Notes: generated from the letters alone by a model not told the origin. 64,000 nucleotides of DNA from Allobosea sp. CS1GBMeth4 (GCF_900185715.1 NZ_FYAS01000043.1:62001-126000); one strand, 5' to 3'; shown: positions 8,325 to 18,464, counted from the stretch's first letter. Numbers and translations are program-made.

Positions 8325-9704
8325 TCAGAAGTCGCGCTGGATGCGGAGACGGCCAGCCCAGGCGTCGTCGCTCTTGATGCCGAAGCCGGCGACGCGAGCG
8401 CCGCTGTTGTCGGCCGCGAGAACGCGCGAGGCGAGCTCGGTGCGGGTGTAGAGAACCTCGACACCGATATCGAGACCCGAGACCGGCGACCAGATCAGGT
8501 TACCGGCAACGATCAGCTCCTTGGGGTCAAGCGAGCGGATCGGAGCGCCGGGGGCGTAGACGCCGGCGATCTGGGTGTAGCCGAGCTTCAGCTCGGAATA
8601 CGACGCAGCCAGCTCCGAACGCAGGGTCGGGGTCCAGAAGTGGCGCAGAGCGGCCACGACCGACCAGCCGGTCGACTTCTTGACGTTACCGAGCGCGGTC
8701 ACGCCGATGTCGCCGATCACGAGCTGGTTCACGCCCGCGGTGGCGATACGGCCCGAGCCGTACTGACCACCCCAGCCGAGATAGCCGAGAGCGCCGTCGG
8801 CATAGGCGGCCTGCAGGAACAGGTGATCGCCAGCCGCGAGCATCGGCAGGTTGATCTTCACGCCGCCCTGAACAGCCCAGCCGTACTCATCCGCGCTGTT
8901 CTGCGTGACGACACCGCCAGCGATGGTCGAGAGAACCTTGCGCTGGGTGAGAGCACCCGACAGCTGGGCAGAGCCCCAACCCTGATCGACGCGCAGCGAG
9001 GCGACGATGTCCGGGAAGTCCTGGCCGCCGAGGGCGATGGCAGCACCATTGAAGCGACCGAAAGCGCCGTTCTCACGGGTGCCGGTGCCGGTGTTGCGAT
9101 CTTCCAGCGAGACCGTGGCCGAGAAGCCCGAACCGAAGGTGGCGGTGTAGGCCAACAGGTTGAGGCGCGAGTCAGCCGTACGGAACGTCGAGAAGGTCAG
9201 GTCGTTCGCGTAGAAGTCGAAGAACGACTGAGCGCGACCGGCGGTGATCGGACCGAACTGGATGAAGGCCAGGTCGAGGTTCGAAGCCGTGGTGGCGCCG
9301 AGGTTGCGAGCCTGACCCGGGGCGATGATGCCCTGGTTGCCGCCGAGCGTGCCGGCGTAGAAGCCCGAGCTGACGGTCAGCTCGTAGCGGAAGAAGGTAC
9401 GCAGCGTGCCGTAGGCGGTCGCGGTGCGGGCGTCGATGTTCAGACGGCCGCGCGAGCGGGTGCCGTAGGCGTCCTGGGCATCGCCGTAGCGGGTGCCGAC
9501 GGTGTACTCAGCGCGAACACGACCACCAACGCGAAGGCAGGTGTCGGTGCCCGGGATGTAGAAGAAGCCCGCGCCATAAGCGGAGCAAACGCGAACGTAC
9601 TCGACCGGAGCGGCCTTCCGCGAAGGAAGGTCGGCGGCCTGAGCCCCGGCAACCGCGGCGATGCCGGCGGCGGAACCGAGGAGGAGGCTCTTAACGAGCT
9701 TCAT
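8325..9704 (-). CDS. Outer-membrane porin (alphaproteobacterial porin family)
   Basis: A 459-residue porin. The ATG at 9704 has a strong ribosome binding site (GGAGGTAAT on the minus strand). The signal peptide MKLVKSLLLGSAAGIAAVAG ends at AQAADLP, followed by the family segment VEYVRVCSAYGAGFFYIPG and TDTCLRVGGRVRAEY, with the paired cysteines typical of Hyphomicrobiales porins (Pfam Porin_2). The rest alternates as expected for a beta barrel and ends with aromatic RIQRDF. It forms general diffusion pores. Codon use is more restricted than in neighbours, consistent with high expression. It has its own terminator and a long upstream region. Confidence 0.95.
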   Translation of the reverse strand: MKLVKSLLLGSAAGIAAVAGAQAADLPSRKAAPVEYVRVCSAYGAGFFYIPGTDTCLRVGGRVRAEYTVGTRYGDAQDAYGTRSRGRLNIDARTATAYGTLRTFFRYELTVSSGFYAGTLGGNQGIIAPGQARNLGATTASNLDLAFIQFGPITAGRAQSFFDFYANDLTFSTFRTADSRLNLLAYTATFGSGFSATVSLEDRNTGTGTRENGAFGRFNGAAIALGGQDFPDIVASLRVDQGWGSAQLSGALTQRKVLSTIAGGVVTQNSADEYGWAVQGGVKINLPMLAAGDHLFLQAAYADGALGYLGWGGQYGSGRIATAGVNQLVIGDIGVTALGNVKKSTGWSVVAALRHFWTPTLRSELAASYSELKLGYTQIAGVYAPGAPIRSLDPKELIVAGNLIWSPVSGLDIGVEVLYTRTELASRVLAADNSGARVAGFGIKSDDAWAGRLRIQRDF

Positions 9705-10086
9705 TTGATTACCTCCAAAAGAGTTTCGAGACCCTCGGGCGTCGGCGCGTTCCATTCCGGCGGCCCCAGGAGACCTGTCCAGCGAACCCGCTTATCCCGG
9801 TCTTTCGCCCGCGTCCCCGAACCGTTCGGAGGCGAAGACGAAAAACAGCGACCGGGAACGTCCCGCCGCACAGTCACCATTACGAATGGCCGGCCGGCGA
9901 TCAACCACGATCACGCCACACTCCCCGTCCCGCCCCCGCTTTACCCCCCGGTGTTGCACCTGCGCCACGCTTTGAGGGCCGAATTTAACGGAGCCTTAAC
10001 CAGGGAAGGCCCGCCTGGCCCGCCGGACGCCCCCACCTCCCGCGCCGGGAGCCGAATCTGCCGCGCCGCGCCGCCGGGTTGCAGAA
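9705..10086. promoter_or_regulatory. Porin upstream region, 382 bases without a gene
   Basis: Gene-free stretch between the porin start and the tamB stop, both on the minus strand. It should hold the porin promoter and untranslated leader. A candidate on the minus strand is TTGATC, 17 bases, TAATGG at about 9884-9905; this is a weak match and only a guess. I see no clear terminator for tamB and no open frame with coding character. Confidence 0.35.
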
Positions 10087-13000
10087 TCAGTATTCCCACT
10101 CGGCTCCGACGCCGACCGCGGCGCTGCCGTCGGCATTGGTCTCGGCCTGGAGCTTCAGCCGGCGGGTCACGTCGATACCGACCGAGACGCCGCTGTCCTC
10201 CGGCTTGGCGCCGGCCTTCACGCCGAGGGTGATGTTGTCCGAGATCGCGCGCGAGACGCCGACCGTCGGCCCGTTCGCCCCCATCTGCACATCGAGATTG
10301 TCGACGCCGAGGGAACGCCGGATGCGCTCGAAGACGTCGTCGCCGCCGGCGCCGGAGAATTGCGCCGCCGTCTGGGCGAGCTGCAGCGCCTGGAAGGGCG
10401 AGAGCGCGCCGGAGGCGCGGGCGAAGAGCAACCGCGACAGGACCTCGTCCGGCGGCAGCTCGGGCGAGGAGGAGAAGGTGAACTCGGGCGCCGAGGCCTC
10501 GCCGGAGACGATGATCCGCGCGGTGACGTCGGCGGCGCGGGTCTCGGCGACGAAGTCGAGCGTCGGCATGACGTCACCGGTGAAGGTGAGGCGTCCGCGG
10601 CTGAAATCGAGGCGCTGGGTGGCGATGTTGAGACGCCCGCGGCGCAGGTCGAAGCCGCCGGTCAGGGCCGGGGCGGCGGAAGTGCCGGCGACGCGCAGCT
10701 CGCCGCCGAGCTCGGCATCGATGCCGCGGCCGCGGATGAAGACACGGCCCGGGGCGGAGACGGTGAGGTCGAGCACGGCGTCGAAGGCCGGCGCGCGGGC
10801 GCCCTTGCGGCCGGCGGCGGCGCGGGCCTTGCGCTCGGCGGCGAGGCGGGCCGCCGCCTGGCCCTTCGCGTTGACGTGGCGGATGCCGTCGACAGGCCGC
10901 AGGCTCGACGGCAGGCGGTCGGGCACGGCGACCTCGATCGTCACGACGTCGATACGGCCGGCGATGCGCGGGCGCTGCGCCAATGGACCGGTGAGGTCGA
11001 GACCGAGATCGGCGACGGCCCGGACCAGCCCGCTGTCGACGAGCTGGGCGCGCCGACCCTCGATGCGGATCGTGCCCGGGAAGCCCGCCTCCGGATCGAG
11101 CCTGACATTGCCGCGCGCCGAGAGCGTCCCGCCGCCCGGGGTCTGGGCCGCGAAGCGCTCGATCGCGAGCTCGGGGCCGTTGGCCGCGATGCGCGCCTCC
11201 AGTCCGGTGAGCTTCACGCCCTGCAGGGCGTCGCTGAAGCTGCCGCCGGAGAGCGTCGCGCCACCTGACAGGCGTGGTGCCGACAGCGTGCCGCCGGCAC
11301 GCAGGTCGAGCACCAGCTGGCCGGTCAGCCGCCGGCCATCGGCGGCGAGCCGGGCATTGGCGAGCGCCGCATCGGCGCGGCCCTGCACGGAAAGGTCGAG
11401 CGCGCCCTCGCCGCCGAGCGGCGCCGTGCCCCTGGCGGTCAGGTTGACGAAGCGGCCGGCGCTCAGGCTGGCGTCGAGGCTGGTCTGGCGGCCATCGAGG
11501 GCCCCCTGCCCCGAGATCTCGACCGGCGGCAGGCCGGCGGCGCGCGTCTGCGGCGCGACGAGACGGGCGATGCGGACGCGCCACGGACCGGTAGGAGCCT
11601 CCGGCGTGCCCTTGATCGTCGCCTCGGCGTCGAGCGTGCCGGAAAGGTCGAGCGTCGGCGACACGAGGCGCGCGGCCGAGAGCGGCACGCTCTGCGCCGC
11701 GAAGCGCAGGTCGAGCGCCTTGCCGGCCTCGCCCTCGAGCGTGACGCGGCCACCGTCGAGCGCGACGGCGAGGTCGCGGATGGCGACGCCGCTGTCGATC
11801 GCGGTGAAGCTGGCCGGCCTGGCCAGCGCGATGCGGCGGCCGGCGCGCGTCGCGGTGAAGCTGGCGAGGTCGAAGCGCAGCGGCCCGGCGATCGAGAGCC
11901 TGCCCTTCGAGGTCAGCGAGAAGCCGCGCGCGGTAGCGTCGAGACTGATGTCGCTCGCATCCGCGCCGCCGGTCGAGACGAGGCGGATCGCGCTCACCGG
12001 CTCGCCGGCGACGACGGCGCGATCGACCTGGACATTGCCGTTGACGAGCGGCTTGCGCAGCGCGTCGGCGATCGCGATGTCGGCCGCGAGCCGGTCGAGC
12101 GAAAGGCCGGGCGCGACAAGGCGTTGGGCGGAAGCCTTGAGATCGAGATTCTGGCCGCCATCGGGGCGCGTGAGCTTGAGATCGGCCTCGATGCGCCCAC
12201 CCAGCTTCGCCAGCGCCAGTGCCGAGAGGTCGTCGAGATTGCGGGCGGCGAGCTTGAGCGTGCCGTCGGCGAGATTGGCGCCGTCGAGATCGAGCGTGCC
12301 GGCGAGCGTGGCCGAACCGATCGCGATGGCGAGCTGCGGCACACTCCAGCCGCCGCTGTCGCCCTTCGCGAAGCGCAAGGTTCCCGTCGCCGGCTTGCCA
12401 TCGATCTCGCCGGACAGGCGGGCATCGCCGGACAGCATTCCCTGCAGATCGCGGAGATTGGCGTCGAGCGCCAGGCGCGGCACCGGGCGGCCGAGCGCGG
12501 TGGCATTGCTGATCGCCGCCTTCAGCGTCGCGTCGAGCTTGTCGAGCGGCCCGGTCAGCGTGGCGTCGAAAGCGCCCTGCCCCGAGAGTTTCGGGTCGGC
12601 GCGACGCAGATCGGGGATCGCGATGCTGGCGCGCAGGCTGGAGCCTTGTGCGCCGAGCGCGCCGTCGGCCGTCGCCGCGACATGGCTCCCGGCGAGGCGC
12701 AGGCCGTTGACGACGAGGCCGCTGCTGGCCGGCACCCTGATCTCGCCGCCGAGCGAGAGCCTGCCGGCGAGCAGGCGATCCAGCGCCTCCTGGCCGAGCG
12801 ACAGGGACTCCGCACCGCCGTCGAGCCTGACGGCGTAGAGTTTCTTCTTCGGCTCGGCGTCGACATCAGCCGTGACGTTGGCCGAGCCCTTGAGCGGGCG
12901 GCCGGCGAGCGTGCCGAGCCGGGACAGATCGGGCAGACGGGCCTGCAGCTTGCCGAGAATGCGCGCCGGGCCGAGCCGCCCGGCATAGCCGAGCTCGGCT

Positions 13001-14409
13001 CCGCCGAAGGACAGTTTCAGCGTCTCGAACTCGCCGCCCCCGCCTTCGGAGGCCGTGCCGCGCAAGGTGAAGCGCAGACGGTCGCCGACGAATCGGGCGA
13101 GGCCGGGATCGGCCAGCGCGACGCCGGAGGCTTCGCCGTCGGCGATCAGGACGGTGCGCGTCGCCGGGTCGTTCAGCGCGCCCGTCGGCGTCGCCGTGAA
13201 GGTGAAATCGAGCTTGCCGAGCTTGCCGGCCGGAAGGCTCGCGCCTTCCGCCTGCAGGCTGGCGTCGATGCGCGGGCCGGCGGCCGGCCCCCGGATCGTC
13301 GCATCGAAGGCGAGCCTGGCGATCTCGGCCCCGGAGGCGACGGTGCGCCCTTCCGCATTGGGGCGGGCGGCGGCGGTGACCTTGAAATCGAGGGTCCTGT
13401 CGGCGCCGTAGAGGCCGTGCACGTCGAGCCGCGCCAGCGCCGAGACCAGCGCCATCCGATCGACCGAGATGGCGCCGCTGTCGGCGAAGACGACCGTGCC
13501 GTCGAGCCGTGTCGAGCCCTCGAACACCGGCGCGACCGGCGCCGGCATCAGGCCGGCGATGCGCGAATCGAGCGCAAGCAGGAGACGGCGTGCCGCGCCC
13601 TGGCGGGTGAGATCGGCGGTGCCGTCGGCGCCGATGGTCGGGCCGGCGGCGAAGGCGAGGGTCGCCCGGAAGCGGTCGAGCGGGCCGTCGCCGGTAAGGT
13701 CGAGCCTGACCGGCGGCCGGTCGGGAAGATCGGCGATGGTCGAGATCAGGCCGCCGGCCGGCTCGTCGAGCTTGAGCGCGAGCTGGAGCTGCGTCGATTG
13801 CGGCACGAAGCGCAGGGTGACGTCGAGCGTGCCGCCCATGTCGAGCCGGCGGCCGGCGAGCCGGAAATCGAGCCCCTCGTTCGGCGGGCCGAGGCGGGCG
13901 GCCCCGGTCGCCGACAGCCTGGCGGGCGCGCCGATCACGGTCGGCCCCAGCGCCAGCTCGCCGAGCTGGAAGGCCTCGACGATCAGCTTGAGCGGCAATT
14001 CGGGCAGGATCGGCGAATTATCGACCGGCGGCGGCGCGGCCGGATCCGGCAGCGGTCTGCGCAGGATCTCGAGCTTGCCGATCTCGAGCCGGTTGACCTC
14101 GAGCCGGCGCAGCAGCAGCGCCGAGCGGGTCCAGATCAGCCGGGCGCGGTCGAGCCGCAGCCACGGCCCGTCGCGGTCGGAGATGACGATGTCGCGGATG
14201 GTCGCGTCCGAGGAGAGCGCGCCCTCGACCGCACCGATCGAGACCTGGCTGCCGTCCGTCGAGAGCGCCTTCGAGATCAGATCGGCGAGGACGCCGCGCT
14301 CGCCGGCGTTCTGGGCGAAGCCGCCGAGGCCGGTGACGAGGACCAGCACCGCGGCGATGGCGAGGGCCGCGAGGCCGGCGAGCAGTCGCGAGATACGGAA
14401 CGTGCTCAT
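10087..14409 (-). CDS. tamB: Translocation and assembly module protein TamB
   Basis: A 1440-residue protein with an N-terminal membrane anchor (LLAGLAALAIAAVLVLVTGLGG), a very long repetitive beta-helical middle full of short DLxG/LxG strands, and a C-terminal DUF490/TamB domain (TLDFVAETRAADVTARIIVSG, PEFTFSSSPELPPDEVLSRL). It bridges the inner and outer membranes and works with TamA in outer-membrane protein assembly and phospholipid transport. The open frame runs on upstream inside tamA to 15774, but that part is antisense-like shadow; the true start is the ATG at 14409, which overlaps the tamA stop by one base, so translation is probably coupled. Confidence 0.95.
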   Translation of the reverse strand: MSTFRISRLLAGLAALAIAAVLVLVTGLGGFAQNAGERGVLADLISKALSTDGSQVSIGAVEGALSSDATIRDIVISDRDGPWLRLDRARLIWTRSALLLRRLEVNRLEIGKLEILRRPLPDPAAPPPVDNSPILPELPLKLIVEAFQLGELALGPTVIGAPARLSATGAARLGPPNEGLDFRLAGRRLDMGGTLDVTLRFVPQSTQLQLALKLDEPAGGLISTIADLPDRPPVRLDLTGDGPLDRFRATLAFAAGPTIGADGTADLTRQGAARRLLLALDSRIAGLMPAPVAPVFEGSTRLDGTVVFADSGAISVDRMALVSALARLDVHGLYGADRTLDFKVTAAARPNAEGRTVASGAEIARLAFDATIRGPAAGPRIDASLQAEGASLPAGKLGKLDFTFTATPTGALNDPATRTVLIADGEASGVALADPGLARFVGDRLRFTLRGTASEGGGGEFETLKLSFGGAELGYAGRLGPARILGKLQARLPDLSRLGTLAGRPLKGSANVTADVDAEPKKKLYAVRLDGGAESLSLGQEALDRLLAGRLSLGGEIRVPASSGLVVNGLRLAGSHVAATADGALGAQGSSLRASIAIPDLRRADPKLSGQGAFDATLTGPLDKLDATLKAAISNATALGRPVPRLALDANLRDLQGMLSGDARLSGEIDGKPATGTLRFAKGDSGGWSVPQLAIAIGSATLAGTLDLDGANLADGTLKLAARNLDDLSALALAKLGGRIEADLKLTRPDGGQNLDLKASAQRLVAPGLSLDRLAADIAIADALRKPLVNGNVQVDRAVVAGEPVSAIRLVSTGGADASDISLDATARGFSLTSKGRLSIAGPLRFDLASFTATRAGRRIALARPASFTAIDSGVAIRDLAVALDGGRVTLEGEAGKALDLRFAAQSVPLSAARLVSPTLDLSGTLDAEATIKGTPEAPTGPWRVRIARLVAPQTRAAGLPPVEISGQGALDGRQTSLDASLSAGRFVNLTARGTAPLGGEGALDLSVQGRADAALANARLAADGRRLTGQLVLDLRAGGTLSAPRLSGGATLSGGSFSDALQGVKLTGLEARIAANGPELAIERFAAQTPGGGTLSARGNVRLDPEAGFPGTIRIEGRRAQLVDSGLVRAVADLGLDLTGPLAQRPRIAGRIDVVTIEVAVPDRLPSSLRPVDGIRHVNAKGQAAARLAAERKARAAAGRKGARAPAFDAVLDLTVSAPGRVFIRGRGIDAELGGELRVAGTSAAPALTGGFDLRRGRLNIATQRLDFSRGRLTFTGDVMPTLDFVAETRAADVTARIIVSGEASAPEFTFSSSPELPPDEVLSRLLFARASGALSPFQALQLAQTAAQFSGAGGDDVFERIRRSLGVDNLDVQMGANGPTVGVSRAISDNITLGVKAGAKPEDSGVSVGIDVTRRLKLQAETNADGSAAVGVGAEWEY

Positions 14410-16424
14410 CAGAAGGCCTGCCCGATGCTGATATAGAGCGCGACCGGCTTGTCGCCCTTGCGCGGGTTGAGCGGAGCGGCGACATCGACGCGGATCGGCC
14501 CGATCGGCGTATAATAGCGCAGGCCGAGGCCGGCGGCGTACTGCATCTTCTCCTTGAAGTTCGGAATCTGCGAGGCGAAGGCCATGCCGGCGTCGAAGAA
14601 CGGCACGATGCCGATCGTGCTGGTGATCTTGATCCGCGCCTCCACCGAGGCCTCGAACAGGCTGCGCCCGCCGGTGAGCTGGTTGAGCGGGCCGAGTGGC
14701 GAGAGCGTGCGATAGGCGTAGCCGCGGACCGAGCCGCCGCCGCCGGCATAGAAGCGCCGCGTCGCCGGCACCTCGTCGAGATCGGCGCCGGCGATCGAGC
14801 CGAGCCCGACCCGGCCGGCGAGCACGTAGCGGGCGTCCTCGTCGAGCGCGTAATAGCCGGAGATCGAAGCCTTGCTCTGAATGAAGGGCGCAGCGTTGTC
14901 GCCGAAGGCGGCATAGGGCGTAACCGAGGCGGCGACCCTGATGCCGCGGGTCGGGTCGAGCTGGCTGTCGGTCGAATCGTAGCGCAGCGACAGCGGCACC
15001 CCGAGCAGCGTGTAGTCGACCTGGCCGAGGACATCGCTGGTCTGGCCGCGCTCGGCCTCGATGCCGGCCTGGATCGAGAAGACGTCGCTGAAGCGGTGGC
15101 GGATCGCGGCGGTGACGTTGGCGTAGCGCGCGGTATAGCCGCCATAGCGGTTGGTGCCGACGCGCTCGCGCACGCCGCTCGCGTCGATCAGCAGGTCGTT
15201 GCGGCTGCCGCCGAGCGCCGGCTTCAGGAAGCTGGCGGTGAAGCGCGCGCCGAGATCGGTCGGCTCGAAATCGCCGAAGCGCTGGACCTTGGTGCCGTCG
15301 ATGCGCGGCGCGAAGAAGACGGAGGCCTCGAGCCGCAGGCGCTCGGCGCCGCCGAACAGGTTGCGGTGCTCCCAATAGGTCTTCACCGCCGGGCCGTCGA
15401 TGGTCGAATAGCGGGCGGAGAAGCCGAGCAGATGCTTCGGCCGCTCGTTGACCTCGACGAAGATCGGCAGGTTGCCGGCCTGGTCGAGCCGCGTGCCCTC
15501 GCGGATGCGGACCGAGCCGACGGCGGGAATGGTCGCGATCGACTTGCGGGTGTCGGCGAGCGCCTTGGGCGAATAGGGCTCGCCGGGATCGAGATAGATG
15601 AAGGAGCGGATCACCTCCGGCGGGATGTCGCCGGTCTCGTGGATCGAGACGTCGCCGAAGCCGGCGACCGGGCCGGGATCGACGACGAGCGCGACATCCA
15701 TCGTCTGCGCGGCATGGTCGACGACCGGACGGACCTCGACCACGCGGGCGAGCGGGCGCGACTTGTCGCGCCAATAGTCGACCAGTGCCGTCTGGGCGGC
15801 CCGGATCGAGGCGGAGGTGGCGGGCGCGCCGGGCACAAGGCCCGAGACCTTGCCGGGATCCGGGATCACCGCCGCCGGATCGCGCCGGCCGGCCGGAACG
15901 ATGTCGACGTTGCGCAGCGAGAATTGCGGCCCCAGATCGACCGTGACCATCACCGGCGCCGGGGCGCGATTACGGTAGCGCTCGGCGGCGCGGGCCAGGC
16001 CGGGCGGCGGCTCGCCGGCCTGCGTCACCGCGACGCCGTCGACGGCGATCGCGACCCGGGCATTGAAATAGCCCTGGGCCCAGAGCGCGTCGATCAGCGG
16101 GTTGATGTCGGCGGCGGCGCGGCGCGCCAGGGTCTCGCCATCGGGCGGCGCGTCGTCACGCAGGCGATAGAGCAGAGAGGCGTCCTGGAGGCTGCGCTTC
16201 AGCGTGCCGGCATCGGGCGCATCGCCGAGTTCGAAGCGCAGCTCATAGGAAATCGCCGTCCCGCTGACCGGCGGCGGCTTGTCCTTCGACCCGAAGAGAT
16301 TGAAGACGTCGAGCGACGACAGATCGAAGGCGCGCGCCGGCGAAAGCTCACCGCCGAGAATCGCGGCGACGGCGCAGACGCCTCCGCCGGCTAGATCGAT
16401 CCCCCGCCTCCGCCATGACCGCAT
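14409..16424 (-). CDS. tamA: Outer-membrane assembly factor TamA (BamA/Omp85 family)
   Basis: A 671-residue Omp85 protein. The ATG at 16424 is chosen because GGAGG lies five bases upstream on the minus strand; the open frame reaches 16490. After a signal region (residues about 1-35, ending SPARA) come POTRA domains (residues about 50-290, e.g. YNARVAIAVDG-like and GYFNARVAI strands, YLDPGEPYSPKALADTRKSI), then the 16-strand barrel (LLGFSARYSTIDGPAVKTYW, GGGSVRGYAYRTLSPLGP, GLRYYTPIGPIRVDVAAPLN), ending in an aromatic SIGQAF. The VRGY motif is the conserved loop-6 signature. It pairs with TamB, encoded directly downstream. Confidence 0.95.
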   Translation of the reverse strand: MRSWRRRGIDLAGGGVCAVAAILGGELSPARAFDLSSLDVFNLFGSKDKPPPVSGTAISYELRFELGDAPDAGTLKRSLQDASLLYRLRDDAPPDGETLARRAAADINPLIDALWAQGYFNARVAIAVDGVAVTQAGEPPPGLARAAERYRNRAPAPVMVTVDLGPQFSLRNVDIVPAGRRDPAAVIPDPGKVSGLVPGAPATSASIRAAQTALVDYWRDKSRPLARVVEVRPVVDHAAQTMDVALVVDPGPVAGFGDVSIHETGDIPPEVIRSFIYLDPGEPYSPKALADTRKSIATIPAVGSVRIREGTRLDQAGNLPIFVEVNERPKHLLGFSARYSTIDGPAVKTYWEHRNLFGGAERLRLEASVFFAPRIDGTKVQRFGDFEPTDLGARFTASFLKPALGGSRNDLLIDASGVRERVGTNRYGGYTARYANVTAAIRHRFSDVFSIQAGIEAERGQTSDVLGQVDYTLLGVPLSLRYDSTDSQLDPTRGIRVAASVTPYAAFGDNAAPFIQSKASISGYYALDEDARYVLAGRVGLGSIAGADLDEVPATRRFYAGGGGSVRGYAYRTLSPLGPLNQLTGGRSLFEASVEARIKITSTIGIVPFFDAGMAFASQIPNFKEKMQYAAGLGLRYYTPIGPIRVDVAAPLNPRKGDKPVALYISIGQAF

Positions 16425-16507
16425 CAAACCTCCAACGCAACCGAACCGGCGCGCTTTCCGTTCGACCGTCGTCGAACGACGAGAACTCACGCCAGACTAA
16501 TATGCTG

Positions 16508-16590
16508 GAGCATGTTCCGATCGCAAAAGCGGTCCTCACTTCTGCGGAACGTGCTCTACAACGCAGCGAATGCGTTGATTTTGTGATCGC
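16508..16590. repeat. Intergenic palindrome, GAGCATG...GCTCTA family
   Basis: Begins GAGCATGTTCCGATCGCAAA and returns as TGCGGAACGTGCTCTA, then has a second part AACGCAGCG...GTTGATTTTGTGATCG. The arrangement matches the elements at 27661 and about 46100, although base identity is moderate. It fills the space upstream of tamA. Nothing suggests coding. Confidence 0.6.
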
Positions 16591-16683
16591 GCCTCCAGTT
16601 GATCACAATTCGACGCTCGGGGTCAGGCTACCGTCAACTCAAAATCTGAACGAATCGTTGGTCGCCCGTGCTGTGCGCAGTGC

Positions 16684-17451
16684 TCAATCGCCCTGCTCCG
16701 CCAGCGCGAAGGAGATCGCGGTGACCGGATCGAGCCGGGCGATCACCGGCCCGACCGTCGGCGCGAGCACGCCGCCGCAGAGGCTGCCGGTGGTGATGAT
16801 CTGGCCGGCCTCGAGCGGGCCGAGCGGCCCTTCGGCCGGGCGGTTGGCCCAGGCGAGCGCCGTGACCAGCGGGTCGCCATTGGCATGCAGCGCCTGGCGC
16901 TCGTAGAGCACGTCGCCGTCGAGCTCGACCGTGCAGGTCAGCGCCGGAACGTCGTCGAAGATGCTGAACGGAACCTCCGGGCCGATCAGATAACCGCCAT
17001 GGCCCATGGCGTCGGCGAGCCAGAGCGGGAACGGCACATTGGTCCAGTCGGCGATGCGGCTCTCGACGATCTCGATGCCGACGAGCGCGGCGTCGCAATG
17101 GTCGATCAGCTCCGCGCGCGTGTAGGGCCGGCCGGGGCGCAGCGGCATGTCGCGGCCGAGCCGGATGGCGAGCTCGATCTCGACGCGAAGCTCGGCGCCG
17201 TGCACGCCGCGATAGGTGTCGCCCGATCTGAGATAGGGCCCGGGCATCAGCCCCGCCATCGGCCGGCCGCCTTCGCCGATCGAGACTTTCCAGCCGGCCC
17301 GCGGATAACCCATCGCGCGGTTGACCTCGGCCTGGGCGGCGAAGCCGGCGTCGACATCGGCCGGCACGGGCAAGCTCGCGATGTCGACCAGCCTGTGGCC
17401 GCGGCGGGCGCCGACGAAGGCGCCGGCAAGAGTTTCGGTCGTCGCAGCCAT
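16684..17451 (-). CDS. 2-keto-4-pentenoate hydratase (MhpD-like) / fumarylacetoacetate hydrolase family
   Basis: A 255-residue member of the MhpD group of the fumarylacetoacetate hydrolase superfamily. Family features are GWKVSIGEGGRPMAGLM near residue 53, the metal-ligand region AELRVEIELAIRLGRDM (two acidic residues in ExE), and GIEIVESRI about residue 125, then NPP-type ending ITTGSLCGGVLAPTVG. Such enzymes add water to 2-hydroxypenta-2,4-dienoate in meta-cleavage of aromatics, or act as decarboxylase partners. Here it stands alone with no other aromatic-degradation gene nearby, so the substrate is open. Start at the ATG 17451 fits the family. Confidence 0.82.
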   Translation of the reverse strand: MAATTETLAGAFVGARRGHRLVDIASLPVPADVDAGFAAQAEVNRAMGYPRAGWKVSIGEGGRPMAGLMPGPYLRSGDTYRGVHGAELRVEIELAIRLGRDMPLRPGRPYTRAELIDHCDAALVGIEIVESRIADWTNVPFPLWLADAMGHGGYLIGPEVPFSIFDDVPALTCTVELDGDVLYERQALHANGDPLVTALAWANRPAEGPLGPLEAGQIITTGSLCGGVLAPTVGPVIARLDPVTAISFALAEQGD

Positions 17452-17579
17452 GGTCGTCTCGTCCCCGTCCCGGCGGAACCCCGCCGCCTCATCTCCTCTG
17501 GCTACAGCATCGCCCGGCTTCCGGAAACCCGGAGATCGCGCCGCCGGTCATCGCCGACGGCGCATGCCCTGCCCTGGTC

Positions 17580-18464
17580 TCATTTCCGGCTGGCGAGAAC
17601 GACGCCGAGCACGGCGACGGCCATGCCGGCGAGCTGAATCGGGCTCAGGGTCTCGCCGAAGAGCAGAAAGGCCTCGACCGCAACCGCCGGCGGCACGAGA
17701 TAGAGGAAGGTCGCGAGGCGCGAGACCTGGCCGCGGCGGATCAGGACGAGATAAAGCCCGATCCCGCCGAGCGAGAGCGCCAGCACCGACCAGGCCAGAA
17801 CCAGCGCCATGGTCAGGTTCCAGTCGATCCGCATCGGCTCGAGCAGCCAGGCGAAAGGCAGCGTGAACAGGAAGGCGGCGATGTACTGCACCGCCGTCAC
17901 CGTGCGCAGGTCGCCCTCGACGATGCGCGCCTTCTGCCAGAACGAGCCGAAGGTGACGGCGAACATGCCGACGATGTTGACCAGCACCGGCAGCAGCACC
18001 GCCCGCAGCGCCTCGGGCGCGACGCCGACCAGCTTCGGCTCCAGCACCAGCGCGATGCCGACGAAGCCGCAGAGGATGCCGAGCCAGCGGACCGCCGAGA
18101 TGCGCTCGCCCAGGATCAACGGGGCGAACAGCGCGGTCAGCACCGGCTGCAAGCCGGCGATCAGGCCGGACACGCCGGCCGGCAGGCCATGGCGCACCGC
18201 CCACCAGACGCCGCCGAGATAGATCGCGTGGAGGAGGATGCCGGCGACGGCGCAGTCGACGATCGCCCGCCGCGTCTTCGGCCAGGGGGCGCCGAGGGCA
18301 AGAGCGAGCGCCGCGAGCGCGAGGCCGGCGCAGGCGAAGCGGACCGACAGGAAGGTCAGCGCGTCGGAATGGCGCGCCGAATAGCCGGCGACGATCCAGC
18401 CGCTCGACCAGAGCAGGACGAAGAGCGCCGGCGACAGGCGCAGGAAGAGCGGGGAATCGAACAT
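17580..18464 (-). CDS. EamA-family transporter (drug/metabolite transporter superfamily)
   Basis: A 294-residue inner-membrane protein with about ten hydrophobic helices arranged as two EamA repeats (residues about 8-140 and 150-290), as in RhaT/YdcZ/PecM-type exporters. The first repeat contains LLWSSGWIVAGYSARHSDAL and TFLSVRFACAG; the second has PAVAVEAFLLFGETLSPIQL followed by AGMAVAVLGVVLASRK, the usual ending. The open frame extends upstream to 18617, but the ATG at 18464 (MFDSPLFLRLSPALFVLLW) is the family start. The substrate is unknown; relatives export amino acids or other small metabolites. It is divergent from the YihY/BrkB gene. Confidence 0.88.
   Translation of the reverse strand: MFDSPLFLRLSPALFVLLWSSGWIVAGYSARHSDALTFLSVRFACAGLALAALALALGAPWPKTRRAIVDCAVAGILLHAIYLGGVWWAVRHGLPAGVSGLIAGLQPVLTALFAPLILGERISAVRWLGILCGFVGIALVLEPKLVGVAPEALRAVLLPVLVNIVGMFAVTFGSFWQKARIVEGDLRTVTAVQYIAAFLFTLPFAWLLEPMRIDWNLTMALVLAWSVLALSLGGIGLYLVLIRRGQVSRLATFLYLVPPAVAVEAFLLFGETLSPIQLAGMAVAVLGVVLASRK

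Noticed and set aside
12124..14436. A 770-codon plus-strand frame opposite tamB, and similar long frames at 1959-4241 (minus), 6073-8451 (plus), 22267-23679 (minus) and 57136-59151 (minus)
   Set aside because: All lie opposite recognised genes, have low-complexity Arg/Gly/Glu-rich sequences and no domain motifs.
10087..15774. A possible TamA-TamB fusion of 1895 residues
   Set aside because: The extra 455 codons are an off-frame reading of tamA; the ATG at 14409 and the one-base overlap with the tamA stop explain the locus.
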